DNA of 64,000 nucleotides, taken from NCBI RefSeq assembly GCF_025118155.1, contig NW_026251411.1, forward strand, positions 62,001 through 126,000, in the 5' to 3' direction. The notes under the pieces were generated by a model that was given only the letters and a program-made list of their open reading frames with translations, was not told the origin of the DNA and ran no database searches. This DNA is from Cokeromyces recurvatus. Its lineage: Eukaryota; Mucoromycota; Mucoromycetes; Mucorales; Mucoraceae. Each line of letters starts with the position of its first letter. The stretch's first letter is position 1. The position numbers were made by a program, and so were the translations under genes. Positions 33,967 to 48,000 of this stretch are shown one piece after another.

Positions 33967-36900
33967 TTAAAATGAAGAGCTAAGCCAGTTGACTTCTTCA
34001 ATTATACGTGTGGGGATCGTTTTTGGATTCATTAACAAGATATGATAATCTTTAATTGCTTCATGAGCTGGAAGGTGCAGCTTTTCTGGTATCTATTAAA
34101 GTTTAGAAATAAATACCAAGTACTAAGTAAAATATTTTTTTTTCTTAATTACCCTTGATATATCTTCTAATAACTGAGGTGATGGGAAAAAAGTAAAAAC
34201 AAAAGGTATACAAATTTCTGGTTCTATTGCTTGTAATTTATCTGTTAAATCTTTCATACGTTGTCTACATTTCTCCCAATATTCCTCTCTAAAATTAATA
34301 ATAAAAGGTTAAAAATAAAACGTATAATAATATGTGTATATATTTTTAACATTTTACTTTTGCTCTTCAGTTATGTTGGTAGTATATTCAGGTAATGAGA
34401 AGATAACACCTCCTGTTTGACTCACCCACTGTGATGGTAAGTCTGTCTCAGGTGTAATCATACGACTGGTTATATCAAATCCAGCATAACGTTCTACTCG
34501 TCTTGAAAACTCTCATCTAATCCAAACTTGTGTTTGAACCAATTAGATGATTCTAATTCTTGATCTTCTGTGTGTATTAACAGTTGATACATGGGCTTTT
34601 CTGTAGTAGGATTTTGGTTTTGTTGAGCTACAATCTTGTCTCTCACACGGGGTATATATTTAATGCAAAGTTTTCTGTTTTCCATACAAGATCATGTTGT
34701 TCTTCATGATTACTCTATTTCACAATAAGTAAATAAATAAAAAAAAATTAACTTACATATATGTTTGTTTTACCTTAAGATTATATTCATCTAAAACACG
34801 TTTCTCCGCTTCTAAACTCTGTTTGGCACGTCTATGGACTCCTTCACCTGAAAAATGCTCAGGTAATGGTTTCAACACATTGGCCATAATAGAATATGGA
34901 TTGCAAAAGGACAAGACACGATCAAATCGCCACTTTTTGACTTTAGCAACTGCTGCTTGGGTTCGCTTTTCAATTCGACCACGAGCACGTTGAATCCATG
35001 GAACTGTACGTTGCTTGATAGTTTGATTCGCTTTCAAGACCTTTCTAACGCGTTCTTTAGCTGTTTTCTCTACAAAGGTATCGATTAAATCATTTAAATA
35101 GCGACGGCTGATTTGTGAGATAATGACTTGCTTTCTCATCTCTTCAATCTTTTGTTCTTCAAGTCGTTGAGCTTCAAAACGTGCTTGTTCTTCCAATCTG
35201 GCTTGTTTCTTCTAATCGTGCTTGTTCTTCAAGGGCTCTCTGTCGACGCGCTTCTTCTTCAGCTAATTGTCTTTCTGCTCTTTTACGCTCTTCTTCTTTT
35301 GTAATTCTTCTTGTTGTTGTTTTTTCACTCGTATTTGCTCTTCTCGTTTCTTGGCAAGTTGTATCAAGAGTTCTCTTTCTTTAGCTGCTGCTGCTGCTGC
35401 TGCTGCTGCTCTTTCCCGAATATCAGCAAGTTGGTCTTTTGTATATATCTGTCCTTCTATATAGTCTACCGCTGAATTTTTAGAGGCAAGTATAGGTGGT
35501 ATAATAGGTAACACGACTGAATGCTTATGAGGCTTATCAATAGGTGCACTCACGGGTGGAATAAGAGGGTGGCTGCTAGATGAGCTAACAGGCAAAGTAA
35601 TAGGTACATTATAAGGTAATTTAATAGACATAGGGGGATTATCTTCAAGCATTTCATCATCATCATCTTCAACATTATCATAAACACTGTTATCATCATC
35701 ATCGCTGAACATAAAGGTATCTTCATGTTCAGCATAGATAATTTCATTAAAACTTTTGGTTCCCTTTTTAGGTTCAACTAAAAGCTTAGATTTCCTTTGG
35801 GGAGGATTTGATAATGGTTCTAAAAAAGAAAGGTATTATTAGTTGAATTCATCTATCTATCTATATCAATATATATATATATATATATATGTGTATATGT
35901 ATCTACCTATGAATACGGGAACCTTGGCGGTATAATGTCTTTGTCCAAACATAATAGTAGGTTCACCATATGACATATCCATAACTAGACCATATAGCTT
36001 GGCTTCATGTAACAATTGCTCTAAAGTATCATATGCTAATACGCCGCGGATGTAGTCTGCATTTACACCACCTGCTTTAAACATATAGGATGCATTCATT
36101 GCCTTTAAAGCACCTTTACGGATTTCTGAAAAATGAGTCTCTAACATACAAGCCATCAAGAACGGCGTACTAGGATCAGCTACCATTTTAAAAAATCGAG
36201 AATAAAAATTGGCACTAGCAGGAACATTTTCTGGTTTATTACGACGTGATGAAGTCTCCAGGATTTCATTATTACGTTGCACTAGAGCATAAAATTCAAG
36301 GGCTCGTTTCATATAGGGATGATCAAAGATATATAATGGGAGGGTTTGTACTTGTCGGGCCATGTCTTGATCACGAATATGGCTTAGGAGATGATAGGCA
36401 CGAAACTCTGCTTCATTTTCTGTTTCAATACCTTCTTCACGAAGATCGTCATAGAATTCCATCAAACTGATTAAAACTATAGTCATATATATGTATATAT
36501 GTATTTTTATATTAAAAAAAAAAGTGTGTATGAGAGAGAGGTAAATAAACAGATAAGCTTTCATATCAGACAGAATTTTGTTTTACCTTTTCGTAATTGC
36601 TCAGTTTCTTGTTGGGCACTAAATTTAGCTTCATCATATTCACACATTTCATGTAAACATAAGATATGAAAACGTGCAATTTTTTCATGCACTTCCACAG
36701 CTGTTTTATCTCGAATATTTTGTAAAGTAAAATCTTGACGAATTGATCTTGTTCTATCACGTACAAATGCATGACATGATTCAAGTGGATAATTAGACAC
36801 AATACTATTGATTAAGTAATCAAGCGTAGACTTATATATGTATATAAATATACATATATGTTAAAAAAAAAAGACAAAGACTAGTTTAATAATTAAACTT

Positions 36901-37883
36901 GACTATAGTAACTCACCACAAGACATTCTGGTGTTCGAACATCTGAGGGTAATGGTTGTTCATTACCAGCTGCAGATCTTCTATAAGCTTTAACAATTTT
37001 GTTAGGATCAGGCTTCCCTTGTTCATTCATCTCCAAGGTATCAATATTCTTTTGTATTTCACGTTCAACCATTTCAAATTCAGGACACATAGTTGTACAA
37101 GTACCAACAAAATCAATAGCATCTTGTAAACGCATAGGTTTATCTGGATCTGGAATCAAACCTTCTTCAATAGCGCGTTTTCTTTCCTGTACTCTTCTAT
37201 TCTTATACTAACAAAAAAGAGATAGTTGGAATTAGCTAAAGTAAAATAAGATAAAAAAAAATATTGATTTTTCTCTCCCACTAGGCTCCTTATTCGACGT
37301 TTGTATCACTGGATATTTTATGTTAAGAGGATAAAAAAAAATAGTATTGGAAGGGAGGGAGGAGAGAGGAGGATTACTAACATTGCGATAGATAGCCATT
37401 TGAGAATTATTATTTCCAAATCGTTCAGCACGATCAGCTACTGTTGTTATACGATGACTATTATTATTTGCGACTGCTTCTTCCATGGTATCATTGCATA
37501 GGATTAAAGCGTTGTTGTCTTTTTACAATTTCAGGCAAGATTTTGCTTGAAGAAGAGCTTTCTTCTTGTACATCAGAAAGTTTTTGTTTACGACGTGGAC
37601 CTAGTCTTCCTGTTGTTTGTTTAGTCACTTCTGAAACTTGTCTTAAAAGGCTAATTGGTTTCTTTTCATTCTTATTTACTATTGATTTTTGAATTCGATT
37701 ATTGATAGATTTATTTGTTAAATAGATGCATTTGGATGTTGCTTACGTTGATTGCGATTAAAAGTTGATATCTTCCCTCTTCCTGATTGCTGAGAAGGTC
37801 TACTACCAAAATATTCATAAAATGAGTTTGTTGCGTTAATTTGTTGTTGAGTTGGTGCAGAATGTTGCTGTTGCTGCTGCTGC

Positions 37884-37918
<35 letters not shown>

Positions 37919-38017
37919 CTGCTGCTGCTGTTGAAGGTAATCAGCAAATACTGAACGATGAGTTGGTGTAGGAATATTGGTTCTTCCTGAAAAGACCGAT
38001 TGGTTTTGGTTAAACAT
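33967..38017 (-). CDS. SAC3: SAC3/GANP-type TREX-2 mRNA export factor (several frameshifts)
   Basis: Scaffold of the TREX-2 complex that couples transcription to mRNA export at nuclear pores. Order from the N-terminus: a Gln-rich region with long CAG/CAA runs (37840-37935), a basic linker, KRAIEEGL IPDPDKPMRLQDAIDF, FVGTCTTMCPEFEMVERE and RTPECLV, then the SAC3/GANP fold (HAFVRDRTRSIRQDFTLQN, LREEGIETENEAEFRAYHL, ADPSTPFLMACMLETHFSEI). A Glu/Gln/Arg coiled coil (35150-35400) and a C-terminal domain (TVPWIQRARGRIEKR, ITSRMITPETDLPSQW) follow. At least five single-base frameshifts break the frame (near 37735, 37490, 35290, 35215, 34500), several in A/T or AAG runs, while the domains stay conserved. 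I read this as one intact gene with sequence errors. Confidence 0.85.
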
Positions 38018-39143
38018 AATAAAATAGAATGTGGTAAATGTTAATTCAAATAGATTATTTAAATGTTTAACAATATGTTAAAATAAAAAGAAAGAAAGGA
38101 AGAAAAAAAAAAAAAAGGTATCTTTGTGACGCGCATGTTATTTAAATAATAAATTATGGAATAAATAAGGAGTAGAATACCAATCAAAAACGACTTTTAG
38201 ATGTTAACAAATTAAATAAACAAAGGAAACCAGTATTAAATAAGGAGAAGATAAATATTCTCACAGAGACACTTGAACCTTATCAAATAATTAAGAGTTA
38301 TCCATTTGCCTGACTTTTGAAAAAGAGTAATAATTATTATATGCTTGAGGATTCTAGATACGCTTGAAGTCCTTTATTAAAAGGAAAAAAAAAAAGGCTA
38401 TATTCAAGTATTATGATTTTATTGTACTAGTCAAGATGCTGTTATTATGTTTATAATTAACGCAAACCTGATGACCGTTTATTTACTTGATATTTCCGAA
38501 ATTCACCGATAATTGACATAAATATGAATACACAAAGATGACGAATATCGTTCCATAAAGATATCTATCGCCTTTTTCGTTATCATCTAATACGATATTT
38601 ACAGCAAGATTGTTTAAATGACATGTGATTTAAAGGGGAAGGGAATATCCACTTTTTTTTTTTTTTTTGCTGAGTTATTAAACTGTTAAAGCTTATTTCC
38701 TATAATACATAACACACCAACTGTTTGCATCTAATTAAAGCATAATAATAATAAAAAAAAAGAAAGAAAGTAATCTTACGCGGCTGGAGTAGCTTATGTT
38801 TGCAATCAAAATCTTATTAGCTATTCGACAAGAAATGCGAACTATTCTACGCGCCAAATTATAACACAAAAGCCATTTTGGAATAGTTTTCAAATATTTT
38901 AATGATAAAGTCTCTTGAGACAGACTGTATAAATATAAATTGTCTTTTATAATGAATAAGTCTTCTTGTAAACATTAAGTTTATATGTATATATATTAAA
39001 TAAATTAGAGTTTTTAGCTGTAAGGAATTATGAATACAGCTTTCAATTAAAAGAAGGCATAATATTACATATTTAAGCGATTTTCTTTTATTATATAAAT
39101 GTATATTCATGAAAAAAGTAAAGTCTTGTAAGAAGATAAAGAC
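38018..39143. other. Intergenic region, no gene recognised
   Basis: About 1.1 kb upstream of SAC3 and downstream of the HNH gene. AT-rich, with a T run at about 38653-38668. No credible frame. The SAC3 promoter is expected near 38020-38150. Confidence 0.5.
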
Positions 39144-40524
39144 TTATTTATATTTGCTGATATTGTTAGAACGAAAAATATGAAACCATCGACGAAGTTC
39201 ATCATCTGGTAGACAGCCCTTTACTTGGTTTAGGGCATAACAAAGGATTTGAATGTTATTGATACTCCAGTTTCTTCCAGCTTTGGGATCTGTTGCTATT
39301 GGTATAATATGATCAAGGTAACTGCCCAAAGGGATAGTAATCACGCTTTAAATATTTTCTAACATCGTCAACATGATTCAAATGATTTTTATAATTGTCT
39401 ATTGCGCCAGGTATATAACAACCTAATCCTGATACTGCACATTTACAATTAGAACGCGCATATAGGTTAAACAAGTCCTTTCCTGTTGCTACGGCATTTT
39501 TGGGTCCAGCAATGTATTGGCATCGCTGTTTCATAAGTAGTGCTCTACGATTAAATAACTTGATTACATTATCTGGATAAGCAACTGGTACAGAAAACTT
39601 GTCAATATCTCCTGTGATGAACCATTTTATCATGATTTCAAACTCTTCATTAGAAAAGACTGTGTTGCGAAGTCTATATAAATGTATATATGTTTATATG
39701 TATATACATATTAGATAATAATAGCTCTTTTAGTATCTTATCTCATTGGTTGGCTTTACATATAGCGTGTTGTTTTACCTGGTACATCCAAGACAATATA
39801 ATGGTGCATTAGGCTTATAAATGGGGAATGCAGAGCAAGATAAAGGGTATTTACCAATCTTGTTATTTAAATACATTTTAACTCCACATAATAAACACTC
39901 GAGCTAAAAATAATTAAATGTACTTTAAATCTCTCTATAAATAATACCAGTTATACATGTATGTATATGTATATATATTACCTCTGGTGAAATTGAATAA
40001 GATCTTGTCTGTTTGTTTTTTAATAGTCTACTGTTACCACTGTTTATTACTGGCTGTGGTATATTTTTATCATCATCATCATCATCAATTATAACATATA
40101 TTGGAGAGGAAGATTCATGATTGTTATCATGGACTCCATTTACGTCAATATTTTGATTAGATAAAACTTGGCTGTTATTCTTTACAGCAATATCAGTAGC
40201 TACGCTCTCCAATAATTTTTTAAATATTTCATTAAACTCATTAGTTCCTTGTCTTTGTTTTTCAATAGGTAAAGCTCTAATCTCATCAGCTATAGTTTGC
40301 AAATGTAATTGCGCTTCTTCATTATAAGCAATGTCAGCCAATAATCTGCCTATTGCTCCATAATAAAGTTTATTATTTAACAATTGATCTTCGTCAGCTA
40401 CTGTAATAACAACTACAAGATTGTTAAATACGTCTTGAAAAGAAGGACTAAAGTCAAAGGTTAAATCACAATCGTAATAAACGCTTTCAGAATCACTTGA
40501 TTCAGAATCAGTTGAAGGAATCAT
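39144..40524 (-). CDS. HNH-nuclease-like zinc-binding protein
   Basis: Encodes an acidic N-terminus (MIPSTDSESSDSESVYYDCD), a helical part, an Asp-rich stretch, then a zinc-ribbon-like pair CLLCGVKMYL...LYCLGCTR and a C-terminal domain with CKCAVSGLGCY, LDHIIPIA and NIQILCYALNQVKG. The D-H-I/V-x-P, N-x-Q-x-L-C and x-x-K-G pattern is the HNH (His-Asn-His, beta-beta-alpha metal) nuclease signature. Introns lie at about 39903-39978 and about 39675-39779. A one-base shift near 39336 (CCC/TTT region) separates the zinc part from the HNH part; otherwise both are open. The role is unknown: host DNA-processing factor or domesticated mobile nuclease. Confidence 0.7.
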
Positions 40525-42594
40525 AGTTTTTTTTTTAAAAAATTATGGGAAAAAAAAAAGACAAGATGTACTAAAAAGTGGAAATATGCTCATATATTTA
40601 TTTGTTTTGAAAAAATAAAAAAGAAAAAAAAAAAGGGAGTAAAATACGATAAATAAAAAAATAAAGTTGTGATCAAACAACATTAATTTTCCTTTGTTTC
40701 CTTTGACGAGCACATTAATGTGAAATCATCTTGGTCAAGTCATAAAATCTAAAAACTCTTTTAAGGTACAAAAGATACATATATAAAAAAAAAAGAAGGG
40801 GAAGATTCGTCTTTTAACATCGATGTGATGAAATAATTTTATTTTATTTTTACAAATAAGGTTAGTTGCTTTTTTTTTCTTTTTTTTTTTACTGCTTGCT
40901 TTCAATAACGAAGAGTTGAAATACAACAAGTAAAGATATTAATATAATAGTCAATAAGACTAAATGCTAGTTCTAGTTATCAATCAATAAAACACATTTA
41001 ATATACAAACAAATAAAAGGATATTCCTGATAGAAAAGTATTAGTTCTGCTAATCCAGTATTGCAACGTGATTTATGGAGGAATATGTATTAGTATAAAT
41101 GAGTTGAAACTCATTTTTTGATCTTATTTCTCTATATGTTATGTATTTGCCGTTAAATAAAGGGCAATTCACACTAATTCTTTTATTTTCATGATTGTCA
41201 AAACTGTATACCGTGTTAGATTTTGACATATCAAGGAGCGATAGAATTGATAGTGGTAAATACACATCTATTCATTATAAGAGTAAATACGGTAGACTAA
41301 TAGAGAAGCCAGTAAGAATAAGTAAGCGCAATAAGTGAGTTAAAAGTTGTCAATATACGTAAATGTATACATGTATATATATATGGTATACATATTAAAA
41401 TTTACAAGTAGTTGGCCCGTGCGGATCATTGTTAATGAAATTTACTTATTCAAATAAGAATATTAACATTTATTTCTGTAAATGAAAAAGGAATGCTGAA
41501 TCTAGTTCTAACAACCATTAATAGTTGCCTATCACTCAAGTTATCAGTGGTAATAAAAGGAAAAAATAAATAAATAAAATAAATAAAAAAAAAATGTTAA
41601 TTTGCTATCCGCACTACTCATAACGACAACTACTATCATTCGTTGATAATGATGACGTCATTAAAATTAAATAATTTTCAAGTACAAATATCTATCAGAA
41701 AATTTATTAAAAAAGTTTTTTTAGAGACAGAGATTGATATTGGCAGTATATTAACCTGCCATGAGGTCGTGTAATCGAAACATGAAACGCGGCATTCAAA
41801 AGAGATCTTTGTATTTAGAAAAAAAAAATACTTTCATTTAAAATGATGATAGAAAACCATAACAATAGTAGATAGATAGGGACATTGGCGCAGTACATGT
41901 GAAAGTGTACAAATGCCATAAACGGGTTATTATCTGATATATACAAATATATTTATTTCATGATGTATTATTTTTTTTCTTCTTCTTTTGATAATCATTG
42001 TAAAATACAAAATTTTATTTATATAATAGTGCTTGTTGCTGTTGTAATGATAATAACAGCAACGGCTGCTACTGCTTACTAATACTGTAATGAATTATTA
42101 TTGACGCAACAAATGATTTAATATAACATGGAAAGTAATACTTAATTATCATATAGAAAGGAAGAGAAAGAAAAGAAAATAAAAAAAAAAACTGTCAGAA
42201 CTTGAAGTAGTAACAATGAACCCTTTTTGTTAGATCAAACAACAAAATAGAGGGTTTTTTTTTCTTTGTTTTGTTTTTCTAGAGCTTATTTAAGGGGGGA
42301 AGGGAACACAAAACAAAATATTCTTTTTGAATAATATGAATGTTGAATAGGGAATTTCGTTTATTTTTTTCTTCAAAAAATAAAACTTTGCTAATCTGAT
42401 TGTCATCATTAATTAGATGCTCACAGTCACCTAATCATCACTCTTATACAACATTAATATGCTCTCATCATTTCAACAACAAATTTAATATGCCTATTTA
42501 TTATATTTATTTATAGCTTATTTCTATTATTAAATTTATCCAGATCCGTTAGCTGTCACTTTCCTGTTTCAGTGATCTACATCTTTTTGACTCA

Positions 42595-42630
<36 letters not shown>

Positions 42631-43081
42631 ATGATAATAATCTTCCTGATCATATCGTTTGTAATATGAAGACCTTTATTTGATCAGCCATAGTTTATCT
42701 ACCTACCTGCCTCATTCACCTTTTTTCTTTTTTTTTAGTACGCTACTCCTCAAGATACCATTTTGTCCTTAAGGAAATTAGTTCCTTTTGTCTTATTGTT
42801 TAGACTACAAGTCTATTATATTTATAACATCTAATCTTATCTTATTTAAATACAAAATATCTTTAGTATAACGTTGTTTAAATATTATTCATTGGTTACA
42901 TCTTTTTCTAAAAAAATTTAGACTATTCTTCTTCTTCTACTTTTTTTTTCTCCTTAAAAAAGAAATAAATTTAAAGACTTCTAGATTTAATAATAATAAT
43001 TAAAAAAAAAAAAAAATCTTAATCATTTTTTTTATTTCCTTTTTTTTTGTTCTTTTTATTTATTCTTTTGCTGTAGTCATT
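40525..43081. other. Long intergenic region, no gene recognised
   Basis: About 2.5 kb between divergent genes, AT-rich with an A tract at about 42596-42628. Frames at 41050-41265 and similar are short and unconvincing. The part before 43082 is T/C-rich, as expected for a promoter. No RNA gene or repeat is recognised. Confidence 0.5.
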
Positions 43082-45248
43082 ATGAAATTTGGCAATTATT
43101 TGGAAGAAAGAAAGGCTAATCTACCAGCCAAGTACGTTTCACATTGTATCGATTATAGAGCACTTAAACAATTCCTTAAAACAGAAGTGTATGCCCATTC
43201 TATCAGACTTAATAACGTTTCTTCTGACGCATGCTCCTTTGCTCAACTCGTTTCAGACCGTCTTTGCGAGCTTCAGAAATGTCAATATGTCTTTATTCAA
43301 AAGTTAGATGCCGAAGTTGATAAAATTACCACTTTCTTTGATGTTGAATCGCAACGTTTGGTTGCTCTCTCTCAATCCAATGATAGTCAATCGGACGAAG
43401 CTCAATTACTCAAGTCGATCATCACACTTGAACGATTTGTCTTTTTAAACTATACGGGCATTATTAAAATTCTTAAAAAGAACGATCGACACTCTGGACT
43501 GTCATTATCAGAACCTTACCTACGTCGCTCTCTGAGAGATCGTTTGTGAGAGCCGATCAGTTAACAAAACTTAAACGCAGTGTCATGAATCGCTTCACAA
43601 CTGTGGATGTTCCAGCTTATCCACCACTTATGGTTCGTAGTCGATCTAACAATACAGCTGCAACTGCTCTACCACCTGTTATTGCAGGTCCTAATCAACA
43701 AGTCCTTGTCTCTCTCTCTGGCCCACATGGTACGGATATTGTAGGTGCCGTCCTTGATTGTCTTGCACGTCACCCCTGTCGTATCGAAGATGTCATGATT
43801 TCACGTCTCTATCATAATGTGACCTTTGGTGTCCTTATCACCCTTCAATCCGATTCTATCTCTATCTTTAGAGATTTAGCAGAGGCAGCACAAAAATGGG
43901 ATGCTATCTTGACTTATGACGTACCTGATTCTCAAACGAGAGAGCCCGTACCTCGCCAACAACAACAACACAACAGCAGCAGGATTCACCTGTAGTCAAC
44001 TATACAAAGCCTGCATCACTTGAAGAAGCTCCTTATTCAGAGCGTGATAAATATACAGCTACTCTTTTGAATCAAAATGGTCTTGTTCCAGAATTCTTGA
44101 GTCAATGGACTCGTCTGTTGCTTAAACATCGTATCTCGTCGAAAAGCTCATGCGTCTGAATGAACCTGGTGCTAGTTTATCATGTGCAGATTTTAAATTA
44201 AGTGTCCCTCGTGGTTTAAATATGATTGAACTTCGTCGTGAATTATTTGATTTATCCACGAAATGTGGTACGGATATTGCGTTCCAAAAGGATGACATCT
44301 ATAGGAAAAACAAAAGATTAGTTGTCTTTGATATGGACTCTACATTAATTTATCAAGAAGTGATTGATGAAATTGCAAGATATGCTGGTGTAGTAGATCA
44401 AGTATCGGTAAGAATATAAATATATATATGTATATAATAATAGTATTTACATGTATATAATGAAAAAAAAATATATATAAAAAAAAAAAAAAAGGGATAT
44501 TTATTTAATACATATAAATAGAGTATCACAGAATTGGCTATGAATGGTGAAATTGATTTTAAAGAATCATTACGTCGTCGTGTTGCACTATTAAAGGGTG
44601 TTAGTGTAAGCGTATTAGAAAATGTTAGACAAAGTTTGACATTTACAGAAGGGGCCAAATTCTTGTGTCGTGCACTTAAAAAATTAGGATTCAAATTAGC
44701 TGTCATTAGTGGTAAATAGCTTAATTTATGCTGCGAAATAATGTAAAAAGTAATTTTTTTTCTTTTTTTGAATAGGTGGGTTTATGCCTTTAGCGCTTTA
44801 CGTAAAATCAGAGCTTGGGTTAGATTATGCTTTTGCTAATCAGGTAAAATAACAAACAACTCCAATGATAATTTATACAATTTTTTTTTTTTTATAAAAT
44901 TTAAAAAAAAAATTATTTGTTAATCCATTTTTTTTCTTTGGCAAGTTGGAAGTATCATCTGATGGATTAACATTAACAGGTAAAACGGTAGGACCTATTG
45001 TGGATGGTATTCGTAAAGCAGAGCTTTTAGAAGTGATTGCACAAGCAGAGGGACTTTCATTAAAACAAGTCATTGCCGTGGGTGACGGTGCCAATGATCT
45101 TTGGATGCTTAATAAAGCCAGTTTAGGTATTGCCTTTAATGCTAAGCCTCGTGTTCAAGAACAAGCGGGTGCACGTATTAATCAACAAAGTCTTAAATAC
45201 GTGTTGATGTTACTAGGATATACAGAACAGGAGATGAGGGAATTATAG
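43082..45248 (+). CDS. SPX-ACT-phosphoserine phosphatase fusion
   Basis: Three domains follow in one gene. An SPX domain (MKFGNYLEERKANLPAKYVS, IDYRALKQFLK), which in other proteins senses inositol pyrophosphates, comes first. An ACT-like domain (VLVSLSGPHGTDIVGAVLDC) is second. A SerB-type HAD phosphatase, the last step of serine synthesis, is third: motif I VVFDMDSTLIYQEV with nucleophile Asp, motif II LAVISGGF, and motif III KAELLEVI...VAVGDGANDLWML. Introns at 44409-44522, 44713-44776 and 44844-44946 splice in phase. Three one-base deletions (near 43540, 43970, 44138) disturb the frame; the first is in a T run exactly at the SPX-ACT border. Conservation on both sides argues for a single intact gene. 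The SPX-SerB combination is unusual. Confidence 0.82.
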
Positions 45249-45257
45249 AAGTTTCTA

Positions 45258-45260
<3 letters not shown>

Positions 45261-45317
<57 letters not shown>
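45261..45317 (+). repeat. (AAT)n microsatellite
   Basis: Nineteen uninterrupted AAT units directly after the stop codon of the phosphatase fusion gene. Similar AAT tails occur at the 3' ends of LINE copies B and C, but here no LINE sequence precedes it. Confidence 0.95.
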
Positions 45318-45318
<1 letters not shown>

Positions 45319-45425
45319 TTACATATAAACAAGAAGAACCACTAACCCTAATTTTTTAATTAATTAATTAAAAAAAAAAAAAAAAAGGTGTGTGTGTGTG
45401 TGTGTGTGTGCGATTGATTGATAAG

Positions 45426-46296
45426 TTAAAGTGTTTCATCATGGAACCAGCCTAATTGATGAAACACAGTCGATAATGCACTTGTTTTATTGACATCTAC
45501 ACGGCATAACTTTTGTGCAACTGATTTAGTAAATGGCACATGATGTTCTTTTAATGTCTTTGCAGCCATAACCAATGTGCGTTTGCATCTTATATATTGA
45601 ATAGGAGTTTAAACGCAATACAGAGGCTATACCTGCTTCAATAGAGTGTAAGACATTAAAGTATGATTGGCAATCAATCTTCAAAGGAGATGCTTTATTA
45701 TCATATATTTGTATATGAATATGTATATAAATATTAAAGTTATATATTTATACATTTATACCTTTCCAGGTTATTTTGCCAAGATGTGTTTTATTAAGGG
45801 AGGCAATGGAAGGTATCCAATCTTTGGGATAAAAGCAAGAATCAGAACTATCAATATCAATTTGATAAAATGCATCCCTTGGTATAATAGAAGAAATCGC
45901 GTCTTGCTTTAATATACATCTCTCTCTCTCTCTCTTTTTTTTTTTAAGGTTTACTATTGTCTTTTCTTGCTTTATTATACATCTTTTCTTAGGATTTGGC
46001 ATTGCTACTTTATCACGTTGCTTTCTTTTTTTTGTTCATAGTAATAGCCTGTTGTTGTTTTTCTTCTTTTCTTTTGATAATGATACTTTCTTATTACCAT
46101 TACTCATAGTAGTATAACAAAAAAATTTCTTTTCTTGATGATTCATAGCATGGCTTTCAGCTGAAGAAGAAAGTTTTCCATGATTCTCCCCTTTTGTCTG
46201 AATGACTGCTGTCTCCTTTAAGAAAGCATCATATACATTTAATTCAAATGATCGCTCACCACGACGTGACTTTTCATTTCTTAAATAAGGAGCCAT
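45426..46296 (-). CDS. Unrecognised basic protein (start and introns uncertain)
   Basis: Not recognised. Coding-like stretches on the minus strand are MAPYLRNEKSRRGERSFELN (46296 down), a lysine-rich nuclear-signal region with MPNPKKRCIIKQEK (about 46002), FYPKDWIPSIASLNKTHLGK, and a C-terminal segment ending VDVNKTSALSTVFHQLGWFH. At least two frame changes or introns separate them; a 43-bp candidate intron lies at about 45596-45638. Upstream residues IYHVLRCYKRKEYIKVYCR precede the first Met in frame, so the true start may be near 46410. The basic composition suggests a nuclear protein. Confidence 0.45.
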
Positions 46297-46597
46297 GCGA
46301 CAATAGACCTTGATATATTCTTTTCTTTTGTAACAACGAAGAACATGATAAATTGCAGAAGGAGGAAATGTATCATTTTGTGCTTTAATAGAAGATCTTA
46401 AGGAATGCTATGATGAAGGCATTTTTATTTTATTTAAAAGAAGTAAAGGGGAGTGGGGAAGAATAGAAAAGAAAATGATCAATGAGTTTGTGACCTTATA
46501 TTGTCATTGACCATAGAAAATAACAATAACGTAACAGTCAATAAACAAGCTTATTTAAATAAATAAACAAACAAAACAAAAGGATAGAAAACTCTTT

Positions 46598-46635
<38 letters not shown>

Positions 46636-46701
46636 AAAAAAAGGAACATGTTAATTTGTTCCTGAAATATATTTACAGTAGTTTACAAAGACATTTTTTT
46701 T

Positions 46702-47945
46702 TCAAGGTCGACTCCATGAACGAATCCTTCCTCGTCGATCCGTAGTTAAAATTTCATCCTCAGTAAATATAACATCAACACATGGATCAGGATGAATAGT
46801 TTGCTTCACTATTGGCTGTAAAGACGGTACCTGCGTTTTAAACAATAGCGGATGAATAGTAGGCAATCTAGTATGTTGTGTCGTTAAGGGTGTAAATGGA
46901 GCAATAACTTCATTACTAGTATTATTACTGCTTCCATTATTATTACTATTACTACTAATACTACTACTACTACTTCCAAAAGAGATGGCCTTTTCCTAGA
47001 AAACTTTTTTTGAGGTCTTTCAACTATATTTTCTTCTTTCTAGGGATATGTAATAAAAGTGATGCAGTCATTACAGGCGTAGTTTTAGAATCTTTTCTTA
47101 TTATCTAGATTTTTTTTTTCAATAGATTAATTTCATTTTATATGTATCACAGTGATTTATTTACCTGTTTGGGTTTATGAAGAGCATTGACTGAAAAGTT
47201 CCATAATAAAAGTTTACAATCTTCACCTACACTTGCAAACCTATACTCAGTATCATCACAATATAAAGGGTCAAATGCTACATCTGTCACCTATATTAAA
47301 TCAAAAAAAAAATTAATCTAAAGTAAAATAAGCTTTATTATTTTAAACTTACCCATGATTTATGACCTTGGCATCTAGCTACAATTCTTTTCTCTTTAAA
47401 TGACCAAATTGTCACTAAATCATCTTGACCACCTGTCTAATAATTAAAAAATAAATAAATTATACATGTATACATATTCTATTTTATAAGCTTTAATTTA
47501 CCAAGATATAATGTCCATCGGGGCTCCAAGTTACACATAACAATCCACCAAAATACCCTACAAACACATCACATAGCCTTTAAAAGCATAATATGAGTTA
47601 AATGATAATGCAAAATGCAATTGAATATGTTAAATACCATTCATTTATATAGTCAATAACTCTTAATAATCCATCTTTCCCAACTATAGCTAAATGCTGA
47701 TTTCTGGTGAAAATGAAAAAGCTATTAAGAAAAAAAAAACACGCAAGTGCTCATTTAGTAATTCGACTATTTATTTTATTTTATTTTTTATATATATAAT
47801 TTACCTACAATCCCTTTCCTGCTTACACGCCAATGGGCTATTGGATTATATTTGTTATTAAATTTATTTGGCTTCGTGATCTGAAAACTATAAAAAGAGC
47901 GACAATCTTTTAGTTATTTTTATTTTTTTCCTATTAGATACAATT

Positions 47946-48000
<55 letters not shown>

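Noticed and set aside
41050..41265. Short minus-strand frame of 71 codons
   Set aside because: No family resemblance, no splice context and typical of chance frames in AT-rich spacer.
45261..45317. LINE 3' tail at the (AAT)n repeat after the SerB-fusion gene
   Set aside because: No TTTAATCG terminus or LINE coding remnant accompanies it; treated as a microsatellite.
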